Below are positions 1 to 5,563 of a stretch of 5,758 bases of DNA, piece by piece. This stretch comes from Candidatus Poribacteria bacterium (GTDB taxonomy: Bacteria > Poribacteria > WGA-4E > UBA9662): NCBI GenBank assembly GCA_002697225.1, contig NZUQ01000013.1:95517-101274 (forward strand), in the 5' to 3' direction. The notes under the pieces were generated by a model. It ran no database searches, was not told where the DNA came from, and saw only the letters and a program-made list of their open reading frames with translations. The position numbers were made by a program, and so were the translations under genes. Within the stretch, counting starts at the first letter, position 1, and the number at the start of each line of letters is the position of its first letter.

Positions 1-34
1 ATCAGTTGGTTCATTGGAGATTAGAACGACTTAT

Positions 35-688
35 ATGGATCTATATTTAATTCGTCACGGCCAGTCAATTAATAATAAAGGAGATAACCACGTTGATTTT
101 CCCGAGCTAACGGATCTTGGTTACAAACAAGCATACTTAGCAGGAAAGGCTCTTAAAGATATAAATCCGGTTAAACTTTACTGTAGCCCTATGTTGCGTG
201 CAGTCCAGACAGCACAGAAGATTGGAAGTGTGATTAACCTTGATCCACAGATTATAGTTGAACTTCACGAGGGAGGTGGGGTAGACACTTTGGCTCCAGG
301 AAAAAGAATAGATGGTCTAAAAAGATCGGAAATTTTAGAATCTTGTCCCAATGCCATTTTGCCGGAAACTGTTACGGAAAAGGGGTGGCAACTCCATCAA
401 GCTCATACAAAGGAAGAAGGTGTGCGTTTAATTCGAAAAAACATGGAAAAAGTGATTAATTTTCTGATGGAAAATCATTATGATCAAGAGGATAAAGTCG
501 CAATTATTACTCATGGTAGATCAGGGTCAATTCTGATTAGCACAGTTCTTGGTATGCCGCCGGATCGAGATTATGCGCGCTTTGGTCAGAATAATTGTGG
601 TATCAGCTTAATTAGAATTTCGTCGGACGTAACTCGACTGGTTTTTCTCAACCGGATCGATCATATGCCGCTTGAATACGTTACTTGA
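35..688 (+). CDS. Histidine phosphatase family protein (phosphoglycerate mutase-like)
   Basis: This 217-residue cytoplasmic protein belongs to the histidine phosphatase (phosphoglycerate-mutase-like) superfamily, which transfers phosphate through a phospho-histidine. The N-terminal LIRHGQS motif supplies the catalytic His8 with Arg7. Arg55 in the CSPMLRAVQTA segment fits the second phosphate-binding Arg. The ELHEGGG segment (Glu77/Glu79) fits the proton donor region, and THGRSG gives the second catalytic His160. The length is normal for a single-domain member. The ATG at 35 is chosen because family members typically begin a few residues before RHG. A GGAGA lies at 16-20, 14 bases upstream, which is a long spacing. 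A TTG at 14 is an alternative start, and the frame is open to the left edge of the window, so a longer N-terminus cannot be excluded. The substrate cannot be told from sequence: mutase, sugar-phosphate phosphatase or cobalamin-type phosphatase are all possible. It converges on the GH32 gene and is probably unrelated to it. Confidence 0.9.
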   Translation: MDLYLIRHGQSINNKGDNHVDFPELTDLGYKQAYLAGKALKDINPVKLYCSPMLRAVQTAQKIGSVINLDPQIIVELHEGGGVDTLAPGKRIDGLKRSEILESCPNAILPETVTEKGWQLHQAHTKEEGVRLIRKNMEKVINFLMENHYDQEDKVAIITHGRSGSILISTVLGMPPDRDYARFGQNNCGISLIRISSDVTRLVFLNRIDHMPLEYVT

Positions 689-955
689 AATATCCTGCAT
701 GGTACTAGCTACTTGGTTGCAATTACTGATCCAATTTTTGCTAGATCTTATTACCAGAACCCGTCAAAATAAACGCACTTGACAGTATCCTCAATCAGCT
801 TACCAACCGTATTCCGCTTCCTGCTACGAGACGTCAACTTTCAAAACCTATTAATTAAACCGAATATAGAATCTTTAGGTTTTGTCAATTCGGTTGAAGG
901 CTCAGTTGATAAATCAAAACTACTGGATTGGGGATTATTTACATATGGAGTTTCT
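689..955. other. Convergent intergenic gap between phosphatase and GH32 genes
   Basis: These 267 bases separate the stop codons of two genes that point at each other, so they should contain transcription ends for both. I see no classical GC-rich hairpin followed by a T-run. A 70-codon open frame starting with TTG at 779 overlaps the end of the GH32 gene on the opposite strand. It has no recognisable domain or ribosome binding site, and I do not consider it a gene. The main structure is a pair of interleaved inverted repeats at 842-895, listed separately. Confidence 0.6.
842..895. repeat. Two interleaved perfect inverted repeats (pseudoknot topology)
   Basis: Repeat A pairs CAAAACCTA (842-850) with TAGGTTTTG (876-884), 9 of 9 bases. 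Repeat B pairs AACCGAAT (858-865) with ATTCGGTT (888-895), 8 of 8 bases. The arms occur in the order A-B-A'-B', so the stems interlock. In RNA they would form either a pseudoknot or two mutually exclusive hairpins. The position between convergent genes suggests a role in transcript ending or 3'-end stability, but no T-run follows either stem and the function is inferred. Confidence 0.4.
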
Positions 956-2527
956 CTATTGATAAATGCTTTTCATTTGCCAAGCATCTAGCTTTTTAAG
1001 TTCACTGTCTCTTCCTTGAGAGCGTAAGGAGACCCCAACACTATTTTCCAGACCGGGATACACACGCATGGCAACACACTGCTTCCCATTAACAAATACT
1101 TCTACAACGCTTCGATCGATGAACACTCGCAGTTTAAGCGGTTCATTCTGTTCGATGAAAACAGGAGCGGTCTCAGGTGCTCGCGATTGTGCATCTGGCA
1201 GAGTTGATGAATAAGACGAATCAATTGTAATCCAACTGTAACGTCGACCTTGTTTATTGTATCCCCGATCCTTGAAAAAAGCGATACGAGTAAACTCTTC
1301 TCTATTTGGTGAACGTAACACGTTGAGCTCTACTAGAGGTGCGTTTTTAGGGTCGATTTCGGCTATTATTTCTGTAGCGTTACCTTGTATGTTGTTCAAT
1401 ACTACTTCTTGATTGGCTGGCAGAGTCATTCTATCGACCTGCTGCTGGTCATAGCGAAGTGATTCAATATCACCAGCAGGTTCAATGCCCAATTCGTCCT
1501 TGCCAATAAGTGTGAGATGTCGGGGTAAAGTCATAATTTGATTCCAGCCCTGAGAAGGTTTCGCTGGGTTCATATTGTATATGACTATCAATCCGCCCTT
1601 ACCATCAGGAGTGGCAGAAGGCGCATGTACTCCGGCAGGGCCTGATGGTCCGAAATTGTTTTTGCCATGAGCTGTTACTACAAATTTGTCACGATGTGTG
1701 TCATAGTCACCTAAAAGATATTGGCCACCACTCATATGGCTGTAGAACAGTAAAATGTGCCGATCACCAATCGGCCAAAAATAAGGACATGCTCCATCAT
1801 CCCCCACCATGGTGAACTGGTCATCTTCAACAAACGGGTGTAGGTACTCCCAATTAGCAAGGTCTGCCGAACGAAGCAGGAAATTAGCGCGAATTGGCTT
1901 ACCTCCTGGGCCGTCAGGCAAAGTACCACCTGATAATGAGTAATAGGTATCATCTTTCTTCCAAATACATGGATCAAATACACGATAAGGGAGAGGTGAA
2001 CCGTCTGGACTTGTTGCCGGAATAACAGCTTTACCAGTAACTTTCTCCCAGTTTAGTAACAAAGGATCGCTCGATACCGCCACCATGTTTCCGACTTTCG
2101 TTCCATGATAGATGGCGATTACCCGGTCATCTTCTACTAAAGTGGCGCCGGAATAGCAACAGTGTTCAGGGTTCGGATAAATAGCATATGGTAGATCCCG
2201 CCAATGGATGAGATCATCACTAATAGCATGTCCCCAGTGTTGACGTGGATCTTCAGGTGGATATGCTTGGTAGAAAAGATGCCAATGACCTTGCCAAAAA
2301 CAGAGACCATTGGGATCGTTAAGTGTATTTTCTGGATTGACGTAATGGTAGATAGGCCGATGTAGGTCTCCTGCTGTTGATTTTCTTGCCTCAATCAATC
2401 GTAGCATCAGAGGGTTGGTTTCCAGTTGTGCTTCTTGTTCTGCTAATGTATCAGCAAATGTATATTGTGGAACACGCGAGGTGTAATCAACTTCATTTTC
2501 TGGACTCAAAGCTCGTTCCTTTATCAT
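956..2527 (-). CDS. Glycoside hydrolase family 32 (fructosidase/sucrase-like) protein with altered catalytic motifs
   Basis: This 523-residue protein has the full GH32 layout: an N-terminal five-bladed beta-propeller and a C-terminal beta-sandwich. Family members cleave beta-fructosides such as sucrose, levan or inulin with retention of configuration. Visible motifs are NDPNG (70-74, nucleophile Asp71), LFYQ (84-87), WGHAISDDLIHW (98-109), YSG (125-127), FDP (184-186) and GACP (245-248). The sandwich carries the typical LRVFIDRSVVEVFVNG stretch (466-481). Two catalytic motifs are off consensus. RDP reads FDP, keeping the Asp. The Glu of the EC motif, normally the general acid/base, is Ala246 (codon GCA, one base from GAA). 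Asp243 and Asp244 lie just before it. No signal peptide is seen, so it is predicted to be cytoplasmic. The ATG at 2527 is the only ATG, GTG or TTG after the in-frame upstream TAG at 2576-2578, but it lacks a clear Shine-Dalgarno. A residue-41 Met start is less likely. The fold assignment is firm; substrate and activity are open. Confidence 0.88.
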   Translation of the reverse strand: MIKERALSPENEVDYTSRVPQYTFADTLAEQEAQLETNPLMLRLIEARKSTAGDLHRPIYHYVNPENTLNDPNGLCFWQGHWHLFYQAYPPEDPRQHWGHAISDDLIHWRDLPYAIYPNPEHCCYSGATLVEDDRVIAIYHGTKVGNMVAVSSDPLLLNWEKVTGKAVIPATSPDGSPLPYRVFDPCIWKKDDTYYSLSGGTLPDGPGGKPIRANFLLRSADLANWEYLHPFVEDDQFTMVGDDGACPYFWPIGDRHILLFYSHMSGGQYLLGDYDTHRDKFVVTAHGKNNFGPSGPAGVHAPSATPDGKGGLIVIYNMNPAKPSQGWNQIMTLPRHLTLIGKDELGIEPAGDIESLRYDQQQVDRMTLPANQEVVLNNIQGNATEIIAEIDPKNAPLVELNVLRSPNREEFTRIAFFKDRGYNKQGRRYSWITIDSSYSSTLPDAQSRAPETAPVFIEQNEPLKLRVFIDRSVVEVFVNGKQCVAMRVYPGLENSVGVSLRSQGRDSELKKLDAWQMKSIYQ

Positions 2528-2599
2528 TTTGAAACTGTTTTTTTGAATGAATTTCTGTTTAGAATAAAATATAGTCTAAGGTTGGATAGAGTAGGGCAA

Positions 2600-2619
2600 C
2601 AGTTGACATTTGTCAACTG
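2600..2619. promoter_or_regulatory. Perfect 9-bp inverted repeat (candidate operator) with back-to-back -35 hexamers
   Basis: CAGTTGACA (2600-2608) is repeated as its exact reverse complement TGTCAACTG (2611-2619) around a central TT. Each arm contains TTGACA, the sigma70 -35 consensus, one on each strand. Rightward, TTGACA at 2603-2608 is followed after 18 bases by TATCCT (2627-2632). Leftward, TTGACA at 2616-2611 is followed after 17 bases by the weak TACTCT (2593-2588). A dimeric repressor bound here would cover both -35 elements. Perfect symmetry over 18 paired bases is unlikely by chance. Operator function is inferred. Confidence 0.6.
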
Positions 2620-2650
2620 ATTGTCATATCCTTTATCAGTGAGTAGGAAT

Positions 2651-2669
2651 GGATCAAGAGCTCTTATCC
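2651..2669. repeat. Imperfect palindrome centred on GAGCTC
   Basis: GGAT-c-AAGAG (2651-2660) pairs with CTCTTATCC (2661-2669), giving nine matched pairs with one bulged C and no loop. As DNA it could be a second operator site. If transcription starts near the upstream rightward promoter, it would lie in the leader of the serine hydrolase mRNA. It overlaps no recognised core promoter element. Confidence 0.3.
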
Positions 2670-2676
2670 TTACTAG

Positions 2677-2705
2677 TTGTTTACCACACTTTAACTATGT
2701 AATAT
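2677..2705 (+). promoter_or_regulatory. Candidate sigma70 promoter for serine hydrolase gene
   Basis: TTGTTT (2677-2682) and TAATAT (2700-2705) are separated by exactly 17 bases. A start near 2712 would leave a leader of about 46 bases before the ATG at 2758. The hexamers match the consensus only partly, so this competes with the more upstream TTGACA/TATCCT pair at 2603-2632. Either or both could be used. Confidence 0.35.
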
Positions 2706-2742
2706 GGTTTGTATAACTTATAAATCCGAACGAACTACTGAC

Positions 2743-2749
2743 GGGGAGG
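2743..2749 (+). promoter_or_regulatory. Strong Shine-Dalgarno of serine hydrolase gene
   Basis: GGGGAGG ends eight bases before the ATG at 2758. This is close to ideal in sequence and spacing, and it fixes that ATG as the start. It contrasts with the divergent GH32 gene, which has no visible site. Confidence 0.75.
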
Positions 2750-2757
2750 TTGATTAA

Positions 2758-3999
2758 ATGGATGTATATGAACCAGAAAAACTTGGGTTTTGTCATCAAC
2801 GTCTAAACCGAATTGAACCTAGGCTAAACACTTATATTGATAATGGTGATATTGCGGGGATCAGCACATTAGTGGCACGCCGAGGACAAATTGTACACCG
2901 GTCTTTGATTGGTCTGATGAATACCAAGGTTGACACACCAATTTCAACGAACGCTATCTTCAGGGTTTATTCTATGACAAAACCTATTATCTGTACTGCC
3001 CTGATGATGTTGCATGAAGAAGGACGATTTCATCTTGATCAGCCGTTATCACAATATATGCCTCAGTTTACTAATCAAAAAGTACTGGAGATAGATGGGG
3101 ATAAGGAGAAATTAGTGCCGGTTCAGAGAGAAATTTCGATCAAAGATTTGTTTACTCATACATCGGGCCTCTCATATACGTTTCTAGCTGATGCCGTAGC
3201 GAAAAAATATCGAGCTTCAGGGTTATTAACTGATGCTTCAGTCAGCCTATCTGATACAGTACAGTCAATCGCAGATCATCCGCTATTGTTTCATCCAGGT
3301 GAAAGGTGGCATTATAGTGTTTCCATTGATGTGTTAGCACATCTACTAGAAGTGATTTCTAATTGTCCGCTGAGTGATTTTCTACAAGATCGTGTATTTG
3401 AGCCATTGGGAATGGATCAATCCGGATTCAAGGTTGAAACGGCTCAAACATCAAATATAGTAGATATTTTTGGCAACATTGACTTACTTGGGAAGGATGT
3501 TGGTTTTGACGAATTAATATCGGCAACTACGACTGAACCAAATAAATTACTGGATTTGACAAATACTTATCCTTATGACAACCCGAATCATGCCCGTGGG
3601 GGACACGGCCTTTTTATGACAATTGATGATTACTTCCGATTTGCACAGATGCTCCTCAATGGCGGTGAATTAGATGGCAATAGGGTCTTAGGCAGAAAAA
3701 CGGTTGAGTTGATGAATTGCAACCACTTGCCACTAACCCTATTACCATTTGGACTTAATGACCTTGTTATGTGGCCAGGATATGGATTCGGTTTAGGATC
3801 ACGGGTGTGCATAGATCCTGCTCAAACCAACTTGACAGGTTCAGTGGGTGAATTTGGATGGGCTGGGGCGGCTAAAACCTACTATTGGGTAGATCCTAGG
3901 GAGAAGATCATTGGTATCTTCATGTCCCAACGATTAAGTTATTTCCAAGTACCGGAAAGAGATTTCCAAGCTTTAGTTTATCAAGCTTTAGTAGATTAA
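2758..3999 (+). CDS. Serine hydrolase of the class C beta-lactamase / family VIII esterase fold
   Basis: This 413-residue protein belongs to the beta-lactamase-related serine hydrolases (Pfam Beta-lactamase; EstB-like family VIII esterases and class C enzymes). The nucleophile motif S-x-x-K is SMTK (Ser72-Lys75). The second motif is Tyr186 in WHYSVSIDVLAHLLE, where the YSV form replaces the YxN of true class C beta-lactamases, as in family VIII esterases. The third motif, equivalent to KTG, is WAG (368-370) in GEFGWAGAAKTYYWVDP. LFTHTSGL (131-138) and GGHGLFMTIDDYFRFAQMLLNGG (281 onward) are also typical. Length is normal for EstB-like enzymes. There is no signal peptide, so it is probably a cytoplasmic esterase, lactonase or amide hydrolase rather than a periplasmic resistance enzyme. 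The native substrate is unknown. The gene diverges from the GH32 gene and precedes the PhyH gene by 70 bases, so the two plus-strand genes are likely co-transcribed. Confidence 0.9.
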   Translation: MDVYEPEKLGFCHQRLNRIEPRLNTYIDNGDIAGISTLVARRGQIVHRSLIGLMNTKVDTPISTNAIFRVYSMTKPIICTALMMLHEEGRFHLDQPLSQYMPQFTNQKVLEIDGDKEKLVPVQREISIKDLFTHTSGLSYTFLADAVAKKYRASGLLTDASVSLSDTVQSIADHPLLFHPGERWHYSVSIDVLAHLLEVISNCPLSDFLQDRVFEPLGMDQSGFKVETAQTSNIVDIFGNIDLLGKDVGFDELISATTTEPNKLLDLTNTYPYDNPNHARGGHGLFMTIDDYFRFAQMLLNGGELDGNRVLGRKTVELMNCNHLPLTLLPFGLNDLVMWPGYGFGLGSRVCIDPAQTNLTGSVGEFGWAGAAKTYYWVDPREKIIGIFMSQRLSYFQVPERDFQALVYQALVD

Positions 4000-4056
4000 A
4001 ATACATCAGTGTTTTAGACAAATATAATCATTAAAAAGACGAATTCTAAGCGTTTC

Positions 4057-4066
4057 GAGAGAGAAG
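4057..4066 (+). promoter_or_regulatory. Purine-rich ribosome binding site of PhyH-family gene
   Basis: GAGAGAGAAG lies directly upstream of the ATG at 4070. It is a weaker Shine-Dalgarno than that of the preceding gene but is placed to support this start. The TATAAT at 4023-4028 in the same 70-base gap has no -35 partner, so I do not call a separate promoter. Confidence 0.45.
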
Positions 4067-4069
4067 TTT

Positions 4070-4900
4070 ATGACAGTCGTATTAACCGATGCACACTTTG
4101 AAACACTAAAAAAGGACAGTTATGTAATTGTCCACAATTTTCTTCCAGAAGTACAACGAGCGGAAATGGCAGGTGCTATCCGTCGCCTTCTTCCTCCATG
4201 GGAAGAACTAGAAGATAAGTCAGTCACTAGTGATTCAACCTACTTTCCATACCCTGAGCAGTGTCTCAATCAAGCCATTGTCAATTCAGAGGCAGTTCGG
4301 TTTGCTCGTGAATGGTTAGGAACAGAACATATTCACTATCGTCCAGGCTTAGCTATGGTTCGATACCCTGGCTTTAAAGGATTTCCTGATTCAGGTATAC
4401 CGCATGTAGATAACGGCAATAACTCGCTACTTCCTCCCAGTCAATCTGATCTACATCATAGTCAGCTCAATTTCTGGTTTTATCTGGAAGATGTAGATGA
4501 AGATCAAGCACCAACCCATTTAGTCAAAACATCGGATGGGCAAGATTTAAGCCGTGCTGAAAAATTTGTCGCATCAGGAGGTTCTGTAGCCATCTTTACT
4601 AACTATAATTGGCACTCAGCTGGTGATTATAATCGAAAAGATGGCCAGCGTTACGTCTGGAAATTTGCCTTTGGTCGAGCGGATCACTATTGGGAGGGTG
4701 TCCTGCACTATACTAATGTTGGTCGAAACACACATTTCCAGGAGTTTATTGGTTCCCTTTCTGCTAAAGAGCGAGAGCTTTTCCGGTTTCCTCCAGCTGG
4801 ACATCCATACTACACGAAGCAAACTTTAGAAGCGCTGGAAGAACAATATCCCGGTTGGAACCGCAATCAAGCCTACCAGATTTGCCAGCAAATATCATGA
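4070..4900 (+). CDS. Phytanoyl-CoA dioxygenase (PhyH) family Fe(II)/2-oxoglutarate oxygenase
   Basis: This 276-residue protein fits the PhyH family of non-heme iron, 2-oxoglutarate-dependent oxygenases, which hydroxylate (or sometimes halogenate or epimerise) small molecules using O2. The iron-binding facial triad looks complete: His112 and Asp114 in IPHVDNGN, and His182 in NYNWHSAGDYN. Arg194 in GQRYVWKF, about a dozen residues after the distal His, is placed to bind the 2-oxoglutarate carboxylate. An N-terminal segment ending SYVIVHNFLP matches the usual PhyH opening, and LNFWFYLEDVDEDQAPTHLV is the characteristic double-stranded beta-helix core strand with the 'ED...AP' turn. Presence of Asp rather than Gly or Ala in HxD favours hydroxylation over halogenation. 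The protein is cytoplasmic, with no signal peptide. It probably shares a transcript with the serine hydrolase gene 70 bases upstream. Its substrate is unknown: many bacterial PhyH proteins act on secondary metabolites, not phytanoyl-CoA. Confidence 0.88.
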   Translation: MTVVLTDAHFETLKKDSYVIVHNFLPEVQRAEMAGAIRRLLPPWEELEDKSVTSDSTYFPYPEQCLNQAIVNSEAVRFAREWLGTEHIHYRPGLAMVRYPGFKGFPDSGIPHVDNGNNSLLPPSQSDLHHSQLNFWFYLEDVDEDQAPTHLVKTSDGQDLSRAEKFVASGGSVAIFTNYNWHSAGDYNRKDGQRYVWKFAFGRADHYWEGVLHYTNVGRNTHFQEFIGSLSAKERELFRFPPAGHPYYTKQTLEALEEQYPGWNRNQAYQICQQIS

Positions 4901-4948
4901 TTATAAAGAGACAGGGATGTTAGCGTCGAAAATCTTTTTTGCAGTAGG

Positions 4949-5134
4949 TCATCTTGGATAATTGCTGTTTGGTTTTCGGCTATTCTTCTTTATTTTTAGA
5001 ACTGGTGTCACAACCTGAAAATCTTTGGCGATATTACCTAACTGTTTCTTTATAACTAATACGGCCGTTTTTAACCTTTTGGCCCAGTTGCATCCGAAAT
5101 CACGTTGCGCTTTAGTAATAGAGCCACCGCGCTC
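4949..5134 (-). pseudogene. Possible decayed helix-turn-helix/transposase remnant
   Basis: Read on the minus strand, a 61-codon open stretch follows an in-frame TAG (5135-5137) and ends at TGA (4949-4951). It contains ERGGSITKAQRDFG and, further on, IAKDFQVVTP. Both recall the S/I-x-x-A-x-x-x-G pattern of helix-turn-helix domains in transposases such as IS3- or IS30-type OrfA. The same frame continues upstream to an ATG near 5295 but is interrupted by further stops. There is no usable start codon or ribosome binding site. The resemblance is by eye and weak; AT-rich non-coding DNA could give Lys/Ile-rich peptides like this by chance. Confidence 0.2.
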
Positions 5135-5154
5135 CTATTGCTGGTCCGTAAACT

Positions 5155-5218
5155 TCTGGTGATAGAGCTATCCTACCTCAAGACGGGTTATCTCTCCGCT
5201 TCTAACTTTATCACCAGA
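5155..5218 (+). repeat. Long-stem inverted repeat
   Basis: The arm at 5155-5164 (TCTGGTGATA) is the exact reverse complement of 5209-5218 (TATCACCAGA). The pairing continues inward as one G·U and two Watson-Crick pairs (5165-5167 with 5206-5208), giving a 13-pair stem around a 38-base loop in plus-strand RNA. On the minus strand the wobble becomes a mismatch. No T-run follows, so this is not a standard terminator. It could be a structured RNA element or a remnant of mobile-element sequence. Confidence 0.35.
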
Positions 5219-5414
5219 TGGGCACGAAAATTGTCTCTCGTTGCATTATCTCGTTTCGTCTAACTTGTTACTGTTATCCTTAATTGCTCCCATTTTAATC
5301 TATTTTCATAGTTCGATTGAAGACTCTTAATGGCTGAAATGATACTCAGATTCCATGAAATATTTTACGCTGTTTTGTCTTTTTGCTCAATATAATCCGT
5401 GCTCTAGCAGATTT

Positions 5415-5439
5415 GGAGGGGGTAGGTTGGTTGTAGGGG
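5415..5439 (+). other. G-rich tract with quadruplex-like spacing
   Basis: A run of G pairs and longer G blocks separated by one to five bases (including GGTAGGTTGG) stands out in an AT-rich gap. It could fold as a two-layer G-quadruplex; it lacks the four GGG blocks needed for a three-layer one. It lies about 95 bases upstream of the promoter at 5535. Confidence 0.25.
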
Positions 5440-5534
5440 ATTTTTAACATAACGAATTGCTTGGCTGGTACGAATACCGTTAGGTTTTAAAAAAACAAAT
5501 TTCTAAGTTTAATCATCATCTAATTGGGCATTTA

Positions 5535-5563
5535 TTGACAAAATTGTATCAACATTGTATGAT
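5535..5563 (+). promoter_or_regulatory. Near-consensus sigma70 promoter for the gene at 5714
   Basis: TTGACA (5535-5540) matches the -35 consensus in all six bases. After exactly 17 bases comes TATGAT (5558-5563), five of six for the -10. Transcription would start near 5570, leaving a leader of about 144 bases before the ATG at 5714. ATTGTAT occurs twice (5543-5549 and 5554-5560), 11 bases apart, within the spacer and -10. That is about one helical turn and a possible regulator site. This is the best core promoter in the window. Confidence 0.65.

Larger units (their letters stand above)
2528..2757. promoter_or_regulatory. Divergent control region between GH32 and serine hydrolase genes
   Basis: This 230-base region lies between two genes that point away from each other, so it must carry start signals for both. 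It contains a perfect inverted repeat near its middle (2600-2619), a second imperfect palindrome (2651-2669), a TTGTTT/TAATAT promoter candidate (2677-2705) and a strong ribosome binding site for the plus-strand gene. The arrangement suggests joint control of the two transcription units by one regulator. No regulator gene is present in the window. Confidence 0.6.

Noticed and set aside
779..991. Seventy-codon plus-strand open frame beginning with TTG
   Set aside because: It has no ribosome binding site and no recognisable motif, and it overlaps the 3' end of the GH32 gene on the opposite strand. The TTGACA at its beginning also lacks a -10 at proper spacing.
1732..2394. Two minus-strand open frames of about 85 codons within the GH32 gene
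   Set aside because: They are other-frame readings of a well-supported GH32 coding sequence, with compositions unlike normal proteins.
2928..2956. TTGACA inside the serine hydrolase coding sequence
   Set aside because: The -10 partner (CTATCT) is poor and it lies within a coding sequence, so it is probably chance.
3630..3812. Minus-strand frame inside the serine hydrolase gene
   Set aside because: It is antisense to a conserved region with all expected motifs and has no independent support.
2758..3999. Calling the serine hydrolase an antibiotic-resistance beta-lactamase
   Set aside because: It lacks a signal peptide and has YSV in place of YxN and WAG in place of KTG, which fits esterase-type members of the fold better than class C resistance enzymes.
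4023..4028. Perfect TATAAT in the 70-base gap before the PhyH gene
   Set aside because: No -35-like hexamer lies 16-18 bases upstream and there is no extended -10 TG. In an AT-rich gap a lone TATAAT is expected by chance.
4616..4829. Overlapping plus- and minus-strand frames within the PhyH gene
   Set aside because: They lie inside the coding sequence that holds the distal His and Arg of the oxygenase, and neither shows a domain or start signal.
4921..4945. T-run after the PhyH gene as an intrinsic terminator
   Set aside because: I could not find a stable stem directly before it.
5466..5477. Small GGTA-CGAA-TACC hairpin before an A-tract
   Set aside because: A four-pair stem is too short to claim, and it is followed by an A-tract, not a T-run in the plus direction.
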